Shown: positions 32,000-44,217 of the stretch, in pieces
How the letters are laid out: every line of letters starts with the position of its first letter
How positions within the stretch are numbered: position 1 is the stretch's first letter
From: Patiria pectinifera
Taxonomy: Eukaryota > Echinodermata > Asteroidea > Valvatida > Asterinidae
Assembly: GCA_029964075.1 (NCBI GenBank)
Contig: CM057149.1
Span: 6,892,465-6,956,464, forward strand
Length of the DNA stretch: 64,000 nt
Reading direction: 5' to 3'
Notes under the pieces: generated by a model
Database searches by the model: none
What the model saw: the letters and a program-made list of their open reading frames with translations, nothing else
Told to the model about the DNA's origin: nothing
Made by a program: the position numbers and the translations under genes

Positions 32000-33511
32000 C
32001 GTCGTCTAGACAACACTGTAGCCTCGTTCATCAAGATACTTTTAATACGATTTGTAAATCCTATTATTGAAAACAAATTACGATAAAGACAAGCGACTCA
32101 GTTATATTGACTAACGAAATATTACCAAAAGTAGTCATTATTGTGATTAGTTGACAGCGTCGAAGTTTATTTTCAGACAAGTTTGATCACAATATTCTTG
32201 AACACCCCTATAGCATAATCGATGAGTCCAACCCTTGGCAAAGGCGGGTTTATTTTCAAAGCAGGTGTTTGATGTCACAATAAACCCAATCAATGAAATA
32301 TAATCGTGTCTCACCCCACACGTGCTGTTTAAACAATGTCTGCGAGTACAAGTACATGTGTGACAATTGGGGGGGGGGAGACGACCAGGAAGATAAAAAA
32401 TAATTTAATAATCTGTTAATTATTACCGTTTTACGGAAACAGTTATGCCTACGTGTCTTGTCCTACATGCAAAGAGCAAATTGAGAGCCAGTTATAACCA
32501 GCGTCGCGTTCGGGGACTGGGCGGGGCAATATTGGCTACAATTCCCTAAAGAAAACAGGTAAACAGGTGAAATAAATAAGAAAAATACACTTTAATATTA
32601 ATATTTTACTTTTATAAAAAAAAAAAGTGAAAGATATAATTCGCACTGCATCTATGGGATAATTTTAGCCTGAAAGTATACGGTTGCAGACGCCCAAAAT
32701 CGAATTGGATTTTAAACAAAACATACAAATTGGAAATTCGTTAGGATAAAATAATCAATTTTTTTGAAGAGCACGGGGTATAAATACAAAAAAAAATATT
32801 TTACTGGGTGGGACTTTTATGTTCGTCATTAAATTAATTTTGCATTTAAGAATGAAAAATAAGGTTCAGGAAAACAAAAAGAGAAGCAGACCCGTATACA
32901 TGTACACAGGTAAAATAGACGAATACTCTCCATCATCAAAGACCATCACTTTTTATTTTCCGAATATTCATAAACACTCAGGAAATTACTCAGGATTATA
33001 AGCATGTAAGAAAATGGGGATAAATATCAGATAAATCTTTCTGGTAATAAAGTCCAAGCGGGATGCATTGTCCCTTCACTGACCCACAGAGGAAGAAATC
33101 CTTGCATGATTTACTTACTCATTTAGATTGATGTGAACGATCTTGACAAATTGGACCGCAGCGCAGGGAGTTTGCTGGCCTCGTTAACCCGTGTTTACGG
33201 AGCATAAATAACTGGAAATTATGGCAAAGTTGGAGATTTATTCGCTGTGGTAGACGGATATCTTCATCATGTGAGGTTGTTTAAATAAACATTTCCCTCC
33301 ATAAATCAACGCGAATATTTCTTTTCCAACCAAGGCATATACTAGAGATTTCATTTCGGTCTTGTGTACGTGTCGCAATTATAGCGTCGTGGGGGAGGGA
33401 GAGATTGGTGTCAGAAAGGGTGGGGGAACTTCCCCCCGGTGAGATTTTCAGTGTCACTTTTTTTTTGCAAATATAAAGCAAGTGAACTCACACAAAATTA
33501 GCATTGCTGCA
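32000..33511. other. AT-rich intergenic stretch
   Basis: Between the promoter of the coiled-coil gene and the next repeats I see only AT-rich sequence, short homopolymers and no exon. Confidence 0.4.
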
Positions 33512-33895
33512 TGCAGGCACGGTTCCAGAGCATATTTTAGGGGGCTAGCAGGGGTGGATCCAGAAACTTTTTTGCAGGGAGGCGTGCTGAAATGTGACCT
33601 TTTTTTCTCCGGACACTTAGACCTAGGCCTCCGAAACTCCATAGGTGGGGGTGGGGTGGAGGTGGGGGGAGGGGGGCTCGTATCATATTTTGAATGTGGA
33701 GCGCTGATAACATCCTACAATCTTGCACACTATATTACCTAATAGAGTACAAATATTTGTAGGGGGAGACCGTTCGCATGTTACGTCACCTTCTAACATT
33801 TGCTACTGCCATTTCTTATGATTTTTTTTTTTCGGGAGGGGGGGCTAGACAAAAGTGAAAGCTAAAGCCCCCCCCCCCCCCAATCGCACCTGCAC
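33512..33895. mobile_element. G-rich inverted-repeat element
   Basis: TGCAGGCACGGTT at the left faces AATCGCACCTGCA at the right, with long G and C runs inside. It has the same terminal motif as the element at 29683-29992. It contains a nested GGGGTGGATCCAGAAACTTT repeat terminus. Confidence 0.65.
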
Positions 33896-34149
33896 TGCTG
33901 AAGCTATAGGCCTACACGCCACATTTCCACCACTGTATCTCGACTTCCACTCCAAAAAGCTTTGAACGATTTAATTCTGTTTGGTTTCTATGTTGTTGTT
34001 TTTATATGTACTGAAAAATATTAGACATTTGCTTCTTAAGAGAAATTTAGAATTCTTCATGAATTACCGTCTGCCTGCCACACTCTTAACACGATAACCA
34101 TGACATGAATATCACTTCAGAACATATTTTGTGCAACTTTCTGCCCCTC

Positions 34150-34700
34150 TTAATGTTTTAGATCTATTTGACACCCTTTTTTTATACATTTATCGAAAAG
34201 TGTACTTTTTTAAACATTTAAAATTGTCCATGCTTTTTCTGACAAATGAGGGCGCTATTGCTGTGATGTCATTTTCAGGAAGACATTTTTCTCTTTAGGG
34301 GTTTTCTGTTCAAGTTGTGAACCTGCTCATTGACAATATTTGTGAGAAAAGTCTGCTCATTGGCTTACTGCTATGCACCGAAACAACAACGAATCACCAA
34401 AGAACAGAAAATTTACCAAGCATATAAATACTGGAATTTTTTGGTGCCGAAATAGCTATAACATTGAGGTTTCTGCCTGAATGACATCACAATTTTTCTC
34501 ATGAATATGGACATTTGCATAAGCATATAAACCAAAAAGGCACCAAAATGCCCTTAATAATTGCAAAATGAAAATGGAAATTAAGGTTAAATGGGACCCA
34601 AATATGCATCTTCGAGGTTGCATTAAAACAGTTCCAATGAAATGGAATGAATACAAGCGTAAGTTTACAAATGACCGGAAAAGCTTATTAACGGTCCAAT
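34150..34700 (+). repeat. Dispersed repeat, copy 1 (partner at 49405-50110)
   Basis: It shares, in the same order and orientation, CTTTTTCTGACAA, GCTGTGATGT, GTTTTCT, CATTTGC and ATGACATCAC...ATGAATATGG with the stretch at 49405-50110. Divergence is high. Confidence 0.6.
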
Positions 34701-34790
34701 GAACTTGGGCCAAAAAATGGTCGGTTTAGGGACGATTGCGTGAAAAGTTCAATGCATTGCTGGCACGATATAGATTTATGTACAGATTAC

Positions 34791-36419
34791 TCAGTGGTTG
34801 TAAAGTCTATTGACAAATATAGTTTGAAACGAGTTTCTTTCATTTCTGACACCATCGTTCATGTTGGTACAAGACTCCATTGTCGTGTACCTCGACTCCC
34901 CAATCGGGTCCTCTCGGCTCATCATTGCACAGATTGTTTTACTCTTTCGCTTGGTTATAATGTTAATGACCGTGACTCGAGTTTTGGTCGTGGGCTGGCC
35001 ATGCCTGTTTACCAGCACAGAGCTGGAGACTAGTCCTGCAATACGACGATCGTTGAGGTTCTCGTTATCTACAGTCGTCACAAAAACTGCCGAGCCTGAA
35101 CTTCCAGGGGAAGCGCGACAGTCAGCCAATAGGAGATTGCCTCCCAGCACCACGTCAGAACTTCTGTCCAATGGGCAGCTGGTCTCCCACATCTGGTTCT
35201 GCTTGTCGGACGGGAAACCGGCGAATTTGGGGTTGGAGATTACGCTGTTGCCGGGGACGCCAAAGCGCGGGAAGAGCCGGTTTCCCGCCGTTTGGGTGAG
35301 CAACGTGACGATTGCGTAATCGTGCACGGCTCGCAAGGCATCGCCGTTGACACGGCGCGTTCTATCCGACTTGATCCAGCCTAACGGAACGTGGATCATG
35401 CTGATCCGATGTGAGATAAATCCGTACCAGGCAGGGACTTCCACATACGATCTGTGGGCGTGGCGCCGGAAAGTCACCCCGTTGTGTAGGCAGTGAGCCG
35501 CTGTTAGCACGTGTACTGGACTGATCAAGGTACCTGTGCAGCCCAACGACAACCGAACCACGTTTTTATAAGGGGCTTTGCGACGGGTTATGTGGTTGAT
35601 AACACGCTGGTCAGTTTGCTCTGAAAGTTGAGTATTGGAATTGTTCACTGGCTGACCGTCATCGCTCCTCTTATTATTTCTATCCCTGTTGAAGTCTGAA
35701 GTGATGTCACCAGTTGTCGTCTGAATTTCGTGTGGCGGTTTGTCAGTAGGAGTTCGCACTTCAGGTGGCGCGATCTGTGTATCATCAGCAGAGAATCTTA
35801 CGGTCCTTCGCGTTGTTCTCGTAGGCAACTGAACCTGTAAATCCCCATACACTTGCGGGGCCAACTGTCGCGTCTCTCTGCGCGCTTGAGTCGGTGATGC
35901 AGCCAGCATGTTGCTAAGAGCCCGCTGCATGTTGTGTGCGATAGCAGAAACGATTTGTACGGTCTCAGACTGTGACTCAACCCCTCCACGCCTCGGATGC
36001 AACCCGTCAGTACCTCGGCGGGACTCGCCACCTGCACTGGATCGCTTCTGTTTCCTCTTCTCGCGTTTTCTCCTCCGACTCCGTGCGTCTTTGTTCAGCT
36101 TGTCTGCGCTTCGCACTGTTCTCCGAGTATTGTCTAATCTACGTTCCAATGATGAAACGTCGCCAGTGCGTAAATATCTATCGGCATGTGTCGGCACCCG
36201 TTTCTTCAGCGAGCCATTACCGCCGTCATCCAAACTGAATGATGGAAAAGTCTCGATAAATTCTTGCATTTTGGAATGTAAGACATATGAAAATCTTCCT
36301 TTGGTCTTGGGTCTGTTCTCGCCCAAATCCTTCGTGTTGGGCGCTGCCTCTGCAAACCGCACTACGAGAAGAAGACAAACTGTTGTCGAGAAGAGAACTT
36401 CGATTTTCCAGTGAGACAT
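34791..36419 (-). CDS. Secreted trypsin-fold serine protease, PRSS23/PRSS35-like, intronless
   Basis: Single-exon frame of 542 aa from ATG at 36419 (MSHWKIEVLF). Further upstream codons are open but lack a methionine start that fits the TATA box. Residues 1-25 are a signal peptide ending AEA. Residues 26-280 are a long basic, low-complexity pro-region with an R/K stretch at 114-127 and possible furin sites. The protease domain (about 285-495) has all three catalytic residues: His309 in LTAAHC, Asp367 in HDYAIV and Ser441 in ASPGSSGSAVF. GSSGS in place of GDSGG is characteristic of the PRSS23/PRSS35 group rather than classical trypsins. Human relatives are about 383-413 aa; the extra length is in the pro-region. 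The expected product is an extracellular protease. Its substrate cannot be told from sequence. Coding DNA is richer in G+C than its flanks. Confidence 0.92.
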   Translation of the reverse strand: MSHWKIEVLFSTTVCLLLVVRFAEAAPNTKDLGENRPKTKGRFSYVLHSKMQEFIETFPSFSLDDGGNGSLKKRVPTHADRYLRTGDVSSLERRLDNTRRTVRSADKLNKDARSRRRKREKRKQKRSSAGGESRRGTDGLHPRRGGVESQSETVQIVSAIAHNMQRALSNMLAASPTQARRETRQLAPQVYGDLQVQLPTRTTRRTVRFSADDTQIAPPEVRTPTDKPPHEIQTTTGDITSDFNRDRNNKRSDDGQPVNNSNTQLSEQTDQRVINHITRRKAPYKNVVRLSLGCTGTLISPVHVLTAAHCLHNGVTFRRHAHRSYVEVPAWYGFISHRISMIHVPLGWIKSDRTRRVNGDALRAVHDYAIVTLLTQTAGNRLFPRFGVPGNSVISNPKFAGFPSDKQNQMWETSCPLDRSSDVVLGGNLLLADCRASPGSSGSAVFVTTVDNENLNDRRIAGLVSSSVLVNRHGQPTTKTRVTVINIITKRKSKTICAMMSREDPIGESRYTTMESCTNMNDGVRNERNSFQTIFVNRLYNH

Positions 36420-36576
36420 TGTGATGCAGACAAGCAAATTGGCATTAATACACGGCAATGTAAACCCACCCAGCACCTGTGCATGTACAACTGTACAGTG
36501 TGCAGTATTTCCGAGTAGGCCTTGCCAATTTTTTTTCTTCCAAACAAATCTTCCCAATTCCGCTTGGGCCAGTGAC

Positions 36577-36582
36577 TTTATA
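36577..36582 (-). promoter_or_regulatory. TATA box of the protease gene
   Basis: TATAAA on the minus strand about 160 bases before the ATG. This predicts a transcription start near 36550. Confidence 0.6.
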
Positions 36583-36644
36583 AGACACAGAAGCGTGCAC
36601 TGCACTGACACAGTTGAAAATCACTGCACGGCGTTTTCGGCCCT

Positions 36645-36651
36645 GATTGGC
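36645..36651 (-). promoter_or_regulatory. CCAAT box of the protease gene
   Basis: AGCCAATCAGG on the minus strand, about 65 bases upstream of the TATA box, a standard spacing. Confidence 0.55.
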
Positions 36652-36779
36652 TGAAAGGTTGCCACGTGACACCATCAGCAAATCACAATCGTGCTGGTAT
36701 TGGACACGGTGCGGTGTGCGCCACGCCTCTCCTCGGTTAGTTAATGAACACACTTCGGCGGGTCTTGGCGGGTACATCT

Positions 36780-38640
36780 TGCGTGATTGATGCCTTCTAT
36801 GTTACAAACTTCGCGTGAAAAATCGTAAATAAAAGAAAACTCGGCAGGTCAGAGCGGTTTTTCTTTTCAGGGAATCAAGTCAAGTTACAGGAACTTGCGC
36901 GCATGTGGGTACCACACGTAGACCACGGCTCATTTATCTTCATAAATAAACTTTCAAGATTAACAAATAAATACCCCGATGACTGAAATATGGGCGCGTT
37001 CCAAGCCTCAAACTCGAGCTTGTAGCCGGCACAATGACAGTAGGAAAATAATCTCTTATTCGACGGAAGTGAACTTGGTTACAAAAACAAAATTATGATA
37101 TGGATAGCTTGCGTCGATTATAATCTGCTAAAAGTCTTACAGTTTGCTTACTATTTCATTGTTTTTTATCATTGTGCGTCCGTGACTTTGTTTTGCCATT
37201 GTGTTTGTTCCTACAAAAATTACTCAATGAAAATAATTGGAGGGCATCTACAACGAGAGATTTTGCAGAAAGAAATAGGATAGCCACAAAAATATTATGT
37301 GGGATATGCAAGAAAATAACTGGCTGTCACTGTGAAGAAAATATTTTTGTTCAAAAATGTTATGCAAAGACAAAAATGGAACTGACTCATGGTAAACATC
37401 CTTTTATCACTTGTTTTGAAAAAACAAGGTACACTGTCATTAGAGGTTATTGCAAGCAACTTGGCTACGCTTTAATTGTTGTGACACACCATGCATGCAT
37501 AACAAGAGAATGATTTTTTGTGTGGCTCACATCAAGCAGCCTGTCGATATCATTCAACGTCAGAGCAGATTTCAAGAGGATTTCGTGGAAAACATTATTG
37601 GTAAGTGCCCTGACAAAACTGTTTGTTAAAGTTGCCTTCACTTGCTCTTCAGCAAATTCGATTATTTTTTTTTCTCTCGCGACGGATGTTCAAATGTTAT
37701 GATTTTTAACGAAAGAATTATTTGTGTTTATGCATTAGCGTCACTCGGCGTGACTTGGCGCGGGTCTCGGTATCGACCAATGGAAGCCAGCAAAAAGGGT
37801 TATTTTTTATCAATTAATAACTCGTGAAGGAGGCTTTTCTCCGAATTTTTAGTGCACACCATAATGGATAGGAACCTAATCAATATTCGTAAGGCTTGAA
37901 TAGATTGACAGATATTGCAAACGCCATGTGTTACACGTAGCCATGCGTATTTTTCCAATTTCAACGCGAAAAGTAATGATCATATCACCACGATATTAGC
38001 ACATACTTGGATCATTATAAGGGACAAAGACCCTTAAAGTTGCACGGAGATACGGTCTTCTAAAACGGGAGAAATTAATTTTCAAAGATTTCGCCCGCCA
38101 ACGTGAACATGTCTGTGTGCATGTAGTTTCATTCAAAATAAAGTGTTACGTAACCTTTAGAAATCGCCCTTCGCAACCACACGTCTGATTATTCCAGTGG
38201 GCGGATTTCTCTCCTTCGACGTCTTATTCAAAAGTGAAGAACTTTTGTCTTGCTTTGGAAGCAGTTTAGAAAATCCAGAGAGAAACTCCTGCATATAGCA
38301 CTGAAGAGCATCTTCGAGAAACTAAAATATACAGGGAGTCTCAAAACCAAATGAAGCAGTCAAACAACTTTTTTTTTCTGAGAAAACAAAATCGCTTTTT
38401 GTAAAACAAAATAATTACCAGAGATGATAGAGTGTTTCTGAAGCACGATGCAAACCATGGGCGTCGATCGGTGGGGAACAGGGGGGTGGGGGGACTGATG
38501 TCGTTCTCCAACGTTTTTCGTCCCTGAATAAAAATACGTAGCCTACATTTGATTTATAGCTCAGAACAGCTGATTTAATTACTCCAAACTCGAAAAACAG
38601 TAAATGATGATCTTGTCCTAAAACTTTGGCAGTCGTAAAC
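36780..38640. other. Intergenic stretch upstream of the protease gene
   Basis: No exon that I can support. A plus frame at about 37265-37513 (contains CGICKKITGCHCEENIF) might be a decayed mobile-element fragment but matches nothing I know. Confidence 0.35.
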
Positions 38641-38735
38641 ATTGCCTCAGATCGCACCACAGGGCGCCTAGAATCCAATTTTTTCAGGGGCCCTTAAGCG
38701 GGCCCCGAACCCCGCGCCGTTTAGGCTTCGCACTC
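38640..38735 (+). repeat. Copy of the GGGGCCCTTAAGCGGGCCCC repeat
   Basis: ATTGCCTCAGATCGCACCAC followed by CAGGGGCCCTTAAGCGGGCC and CGCGCCGTTTAGGCTTCGC. Same arrangement as at 12490-12610. Confidence 0.75.
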
Positions 38736-38884
38736 GCACAATTAGTACTGATCAAGATACATATAAATGTACCACCCCACTTTGAGAAGCGAATGACGCC
38801 CTCGAGAATTGGTGCCAACGGGCTGTTAGAGCTAGTACCTATACCAGTTTGGCCTGGCTTGATTTGTACAGCCCCCCCCCCCTC

Positions 38885-39025
38885 CCCGACAAAAGTGTGT
38901 TTACATTTGTTAAATGACACTCATTCAAATGGGCCTTGTTTTGTCGACCGTAATTTTTAAAAAATGACTCTCCCATTGCAAACTCTTGGTGGCGCACTGC
39001 ATTGCGAATCTCCCGAATTTTATGA
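38885..39025 (+). repeat. Dispersed repeat, inverted relative of 8612-8712
   Basis: CACTCATTCAAATGGGCC, TTTTGTCGACCGTAA and TGGCGCACTGCATTG recur as reverse complements in TMEM43 intron 4 at 8612-8712. Confidence 0.6.
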
Positions 39026-39601
39026 TTTTGGTCATCCTCCACCCCCCCTTCCACTCGCCAGCACAGATTTACGCCACTGGCCGTCATTGCACTCGCGTGG
39101 TCACGATTCTAATTATGCCACAGGCTGACGTTAATGTGACATTATATTATAATGGCATCATTCCCTAGACTTAGCGTAAGTTAAGTACAAGAAAAGATGA
39201 AGTTTCCCAAGCTAGCTAAGGGAGCTGAATTAGAATTAGACAAACGAAATTCCCTCGTAAAAATTTGTAAACGGGTCAGTAGTTTGATATAAATATGATG
39301 AGGTGGGGGGAACTTGCTAGAATTTCTCTCAGTCATAGCATGGAGGAACATGCCAGTGCAAGACGCGCGACGCGAAACAATAATTGATGAGACGAGCTTG
39401 GTAAGGTTAATTGCTGGTAGTGACTCTGAATAGTCAACTGCTCCGTACATAAGAAAGATTGTAAAAAAGAGTTACGTAACATCACCATGTATATAGCACG
39501 ATGCTGATGCATCTTTCGTGCAGCTATGAAACACAAAGTAACTCTCCCACACTGCGGGAAATTAGGATTAAGTTTTAAACGCAAAGAAAAAAGCATCTAC
39601 T

Positions 39602-40045
39602 GAAACAGCCTAGTTGTTAAGCTGTTTAACAGTGGACCCAGGGTTCGGGGTTCGAACCCGCTCAGGTGTCATTTTTTTTGGTTTTCGATGCCCGCGGTTC
39701 TGTCATTTAAGAGTATTAATTTCCCGTCGTCATTTACCAACAGCAGTTAGCTCGGTCGGTCGGTAAGCTGACTCACAAGTTGGGACTGTCTGCGAAGTCC
39801 AGGTTGGCATCTGCGTATAGGTACGGAGTTCTTTTGCTGACTCGGCAGCAAGGCTTAGGGTGCCACCTCGTTTCCACCCTTTATGGTGCCTAACTTTCGA
39901 GTTACATGGATGGACAGGGAAGGAGGTGTGGTGGGCCGGGTACCGAGTCCCAGAAGAGTTCTATATGGAAGTCGGTAAGGGGCTCATTGAGTTAGGGTCA
40001 TAAGTCCGACTCCTGAAGACTTGGCCATCGCCACATAACTTTTTG
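39602..40045 (+). mobile_element. tRNA-like SINE or retroposon
   Basis: CAGCCTAGTTGTTAAGC (A-box-like) and GGGGTTCGAACCCGC (B-box) start the stretch. A GC-richer body follows to about 40040 and ends in T-rich sequence. The tRNA-like part does not fold well, and the body matches no other repeat here. Confidence 0.45.
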
Positions 40046-41814
40046 TTTTATTTTCTTTCTTTTTTTCTATCGGAGGACAATTGCAAGAATGATTAATTTG
40101 TTATATCGAGAGCTTGGACTGTAATCGTTCGAAATTAATATTTAAAATTGCTCGAAAAATACAAAATTCAATCCAGCTCTGATGTTTTTATTTTATTGAC
40201 GCAAAACTGCATGTACATGCTCAGCACCTTTGAGCATACCTTGTTCAGGCCTGCATGTTCCCTGATCCCAGACTGCAGGGGGGTATTTAAGTCCTATAGT
40301 GGAATTTTTTATTTATTTTTATTTTTTTATATGCACAGCTGCTGCTGTCAAACCCCATATATGAAGCGACTTCGCACGGCAGCAATCTTTTGACATGAGT
40401 TTCAGAACCGGATTTTAGCCGGAGTTCGCGGAGTAAGTTGGGCAGCGGTGTTAATTATTTACTTTCTCAACTTTGTTCTTATTCCCTCTTCCTTTGCCTT
40501 ATATTCTCTATTCTTCGGAACACTGGTGCCTAGGGCCTACGAAACACTTAATCCGGGCCTGCTGGTGGCGCTTCAGGGCCCCTCGAAAAGAATAATTAAT
40601 GTATAAAAGTCAGAGTTTTTAAAATTAGTTTGGTATATTGATTTCTTTAAAAAAAAATCACCCGCGGAATTTTATGGAAACTGAAAAATCGCATGATGAG
40701 AAAGAGAAATATCTTGCAAAAAAATATGGATCTGTCACTTCCGAAAACTTCCGTGTGGACTCGTGGAACTCGATCACTCGTTTAAGCATGAATATTCATG
40801 GAATAATTTTGTGGCAGACAATTTTTTTTGAACAAGCTTGAAGGATTTATTTTTATTTACTAACAAATCTCAAATGACCGTTGATAAGAACTGTATTAAA
40901 ACGTGATCCAAACGAAATCTAGAATCCATCACATGTAGGTAGGTATTGAAATCTTCGCGTCGTTATCATTTTCGTTCTCACGCAAGTACGCGATGTGAAA
41001 ACAGACGTGATCGAACAAGGAGACCTATACAATCCTGGCCAAATCTCGCTGGGCCTCAACCTCTCTCTCTCCCCTGCTCAATGTGTCTCTCTTCTGCGCG
41101 GTGTGTGCTCCATCAGCTGGAGAGAACAACATTGACCGGGGGAGCGGGGGAGTGGGTGACCGTGAAAGGCTAAGGTTATATTTCCAAGTGTCCCAACCAT
41201 TTTGGCCGGGATTGTAGGTACGAAAATAGGTCGTAGGTAACCGACCTTTTTACCCATTTCCAACTGATTTCTCATCTATTCTGAGGCAATTTTGTCAGTG
41301 TTTTTTAATAAACAGATCTTATAACTGAACCCGTTAAAACAGTTGATAAAATTATACACAAATTGACAGGTGTGATTTCTGAATTTCGTGATTTATTTCT
41401 TCCTGTCCTTTCATCTTTGCTGTATTCCAATAATTTTTGACTCGCCAGCCGGGCTACTTAAGGAATAGTTTGACTAGCCCGCGGCTGTTTTGACTAGCAT
41501 TTGGCTAGCGGGCTATCGCTAATTTCGAACCCTGAATTTACCACCATTCATCTTCATTTTGTAAACATGGTAACGGCATAAAGGAGAAGACTTACGTTAA
41601 GGGCGCTCCAATTTTTGTTAAGTATCTATATACAGGCATATTAATATTTAAGGCCTTCTTAATCCAATCACTAATTTGGGTCCAGAACGATAAAGAAATC
41701 TCACAAGTGCAAAATAAAAGAATCAGAGTTTCCTTTTCTACATGACAGAAGGAACACGAGTCGTTCTCCCCTTTACCAATCTTTACAAGAATTGACGCAG
41801 GATTCGATGAACGA
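40046..41814. other. Non-coding stretch
   Basis: I see a CT-rich tract (CTCTCTCTCTCCCC near 41060) and GGCTAGC-type words near 41440-41520, but no exon. Confidence 0.35.
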
Positions 41815-42190
41815 CTAAACAGTATTACAATGTATTATGACAAATGATACCGGAAAACAAATTGCGCTTTTGTATGCGTGCAAGTTGAGTGTTAACATTT
41901 CGTCTCTAACGCAATCTTCCAGCAAAAAAAAAATTACAAAATAACTTCAAATTTTGCTGGTTTTTTTTACCCTTTTCTTTACTAAACCTCGAAGAACATG
42001 AAAAGTATGCAGTAAAGGAAAAGGTTGAAAGATTTTAAGAAATCAATTTTAAGATTTTTTTCTTGGCAGATTGCGTTAGAAACGAAATGTTCACACTGAA
42101 CTTGCACGTATACAAAAGTGCAACTTTTTCCGGTATCACTTGCCATAAATTGCATAATTTCGTACACATTATCACTGTTTTGGGACAAAT
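41815..42190. mobile_element. Foldback element with about 110-bp arms
   Basis: TTGTATGCGTGCAAGTTGAG and CATTTCGTCTCTAACGCAAT on the left pair with the complements of GAACTTGCACGTATACAAAA and ATTGCGTTAGAAACGAAATG on the right. Both arms also carry AATGATACCGGAAAA or its partner. The loop (about 41935-42045) is AT-rich. Confidence 0.75.
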
Positions 42191-44217
42191 AAAGAGTATA
42201 GCTGGGTTGATGAGGAATTTCTGTACTGATTAGACGTTATTTGAGCGAGAGGTGCTCAGTAATTTTTGGGTTAGACACACAAATATTAGGGGGGGGGGCT
42301 TTCTTTTTTAGTTGAGTGCATCTTTTGCGTAATTTCTACTCGGAAGAAGAATTCCACATTGAATATAAAAAGTGCCCGTCTGAGGTCCAAACATCGCAAA
42401 CAATTATTGTACCTCCTCCCTTTCTTTTTAATCGAAACGCCCCACGGGCTTACACGCAGGTAATGCAGGTTCATTTTGACAAGAATCCATTTTGTCATCG
42501 TTGAATTGGCAGTTTGACTGACTGAAACGGACAGGTTGATGTTGGCAGATGTCTGCCGCGGGCAACGGGTGTATGGGTGGTTGTGTCACTCCACATCGAA
42601 CCAAACCACAGGACAAGATTTTTCTCAAAATAAATGTACAGTTCGTGTTTTTTCCGTGTTTATTTTTTCCACAGGGTTTCAAAAAAAATTAATAAACAAA
42701 TAAATACAAACAAGTTGACACCTTTCTCGGATTATTCGTATTTCACATATAAATTCGCTTGGGCATTTTTATACCCAAATTTCGATAGTTGCTTGGTGCT
42801 CTGTGGTTGTATGTGCAAGTACGATTTTGTTTGGTGAAATTAGGCGTATACATGGCCTATTCCACGTTCTAGCTGACAGATGACATTTTGGCAGTGACTT
42901 CACACATAAGAAAATAGCAATCCATTCACCGTCAGGCATAAATAGTCATCCATAATAATTTTCATCCTTTATTTGGATCCTGCTTGCTATAATTAGAAAG
43001 AACAACATGGATTCCTGCACTGTTTCTGAATATAGACGCATTCCAGAAATATTTTGCGCGGCTAATTTTTTTCACGAATGTCATGCATGGTTCTTCGAAC
43101 ATCGCTACGTAAAGCAGACCTTGTGAAACTTTAACTTTTCCACAATTTCAAAATATTGCTGAGTACAGACTAACAGAGATTAGCCAATGAAAGGTTGGTG
43201 ATGGAGGCGTGAGGATCGGATAGTAACCAGGGGTGAGTTTCTAACACTCTGAACATTCTCTCGAAACATTTCACGGGTCCTTTTTTTTAATACATGGAGA
43301 GACACACTAAACAATCGATTTATATTGCAACCGTATAAGCATTTGTGATCCAAATCTTGAAAAGTTCAAGTCTGACGCACGTTACTGCACAGTGTTCTAG
43401 TTTACGGTCTTCCTGAAGAAAAAAAATCCGCCTAAGCCCTCAATCAGGCAGAACAAACAACAGACCGTTGTCAGATAATCGTTATAATGCTCCTGCCTCG
43501 CTCTCAGTCACACTCACACGCGTCCAGAGAAACAAAAATAATTCTGAGAAGGAGTTCGATTTATTTTGTTCTCGTCCTATATGCAGTGACGATTTACAAG
43601 TCGCGGTTTTGCTTCGTGGTCTAGTATGACGTCAGTAACGTGCAGTGATGACGTCATGCCAATTTCATCCAATGACGTGCGATGGTGGTTCTTGGGAATA
43701 GTTATTGCGAGGAATGTCTCACGTCGTGCCAGCCGTAAATGTCGCAGACGATCGAATCAAGCCGTTCTGGCGGGATTGTTCTGTAAGACAGGAATATCCG
43801 GTGGTCGGCCACCACCGGCAGAACAATAATTGCCAACTCTAAAACGGGATGGGCCTAGTATTAACTCAAAGCGTTTTGTATCCTGCAGGTTATTTCAAAA
43901 CCTCCAGGAATTCGGTGCTTCGTAGTTACCGTCTGTTTTTAATGAGATCACCCGGCCGCATTTTAAACAAAGAGAAATGAAACGATATTCCACAATGGAA
44001 TGCTGAAGGTATATTGTTGGTCGGTTCGCACCATTACTGGAGCGATATTAAATTAATATAGCTCTGTGGTTCGCACTGACAATTGAACATTCTCCGAAAA
44101 CACGTAAATTTTGGTTTTCACGAACTGACACCCTGTGCAGGGTCACTTCGTGGTAACCAAAAATACCAGAATATGATCGTAACAATCTAGTGTTTTAAAC
44201 ATTTTCATTTTAATGTA
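42191..44217. other. Non-coding stretch
   Basis: No exon recognised. A small stem, ATTGTTCTG...CAGAACAAT with an inner CCGGTGGT...CACCACCGG, lies at 43776-43827. Confidence 0.35.

Noticed and set aside
36420..36611. N-terminal extension of the protease to 606 aa
   Set aside because: The extension starts at a non-ATG codon, reaches into the predicted promoter and TATA box, and would bury the signal peptide at residue 65.
37265..37513. Plus-strand frame containing CGICKKITGCHCEENIF
   Set aside because: No initiating exon, splice sites or recognised domain. It is at most an old mobile-element remnant.
39602..39680. Functional tRNA gene
   Set aside because: The A- and B-box words are present, but the acceptor and anticodon arms do not pair properly, so a SINE or tRNA-derived remnant is more likely.
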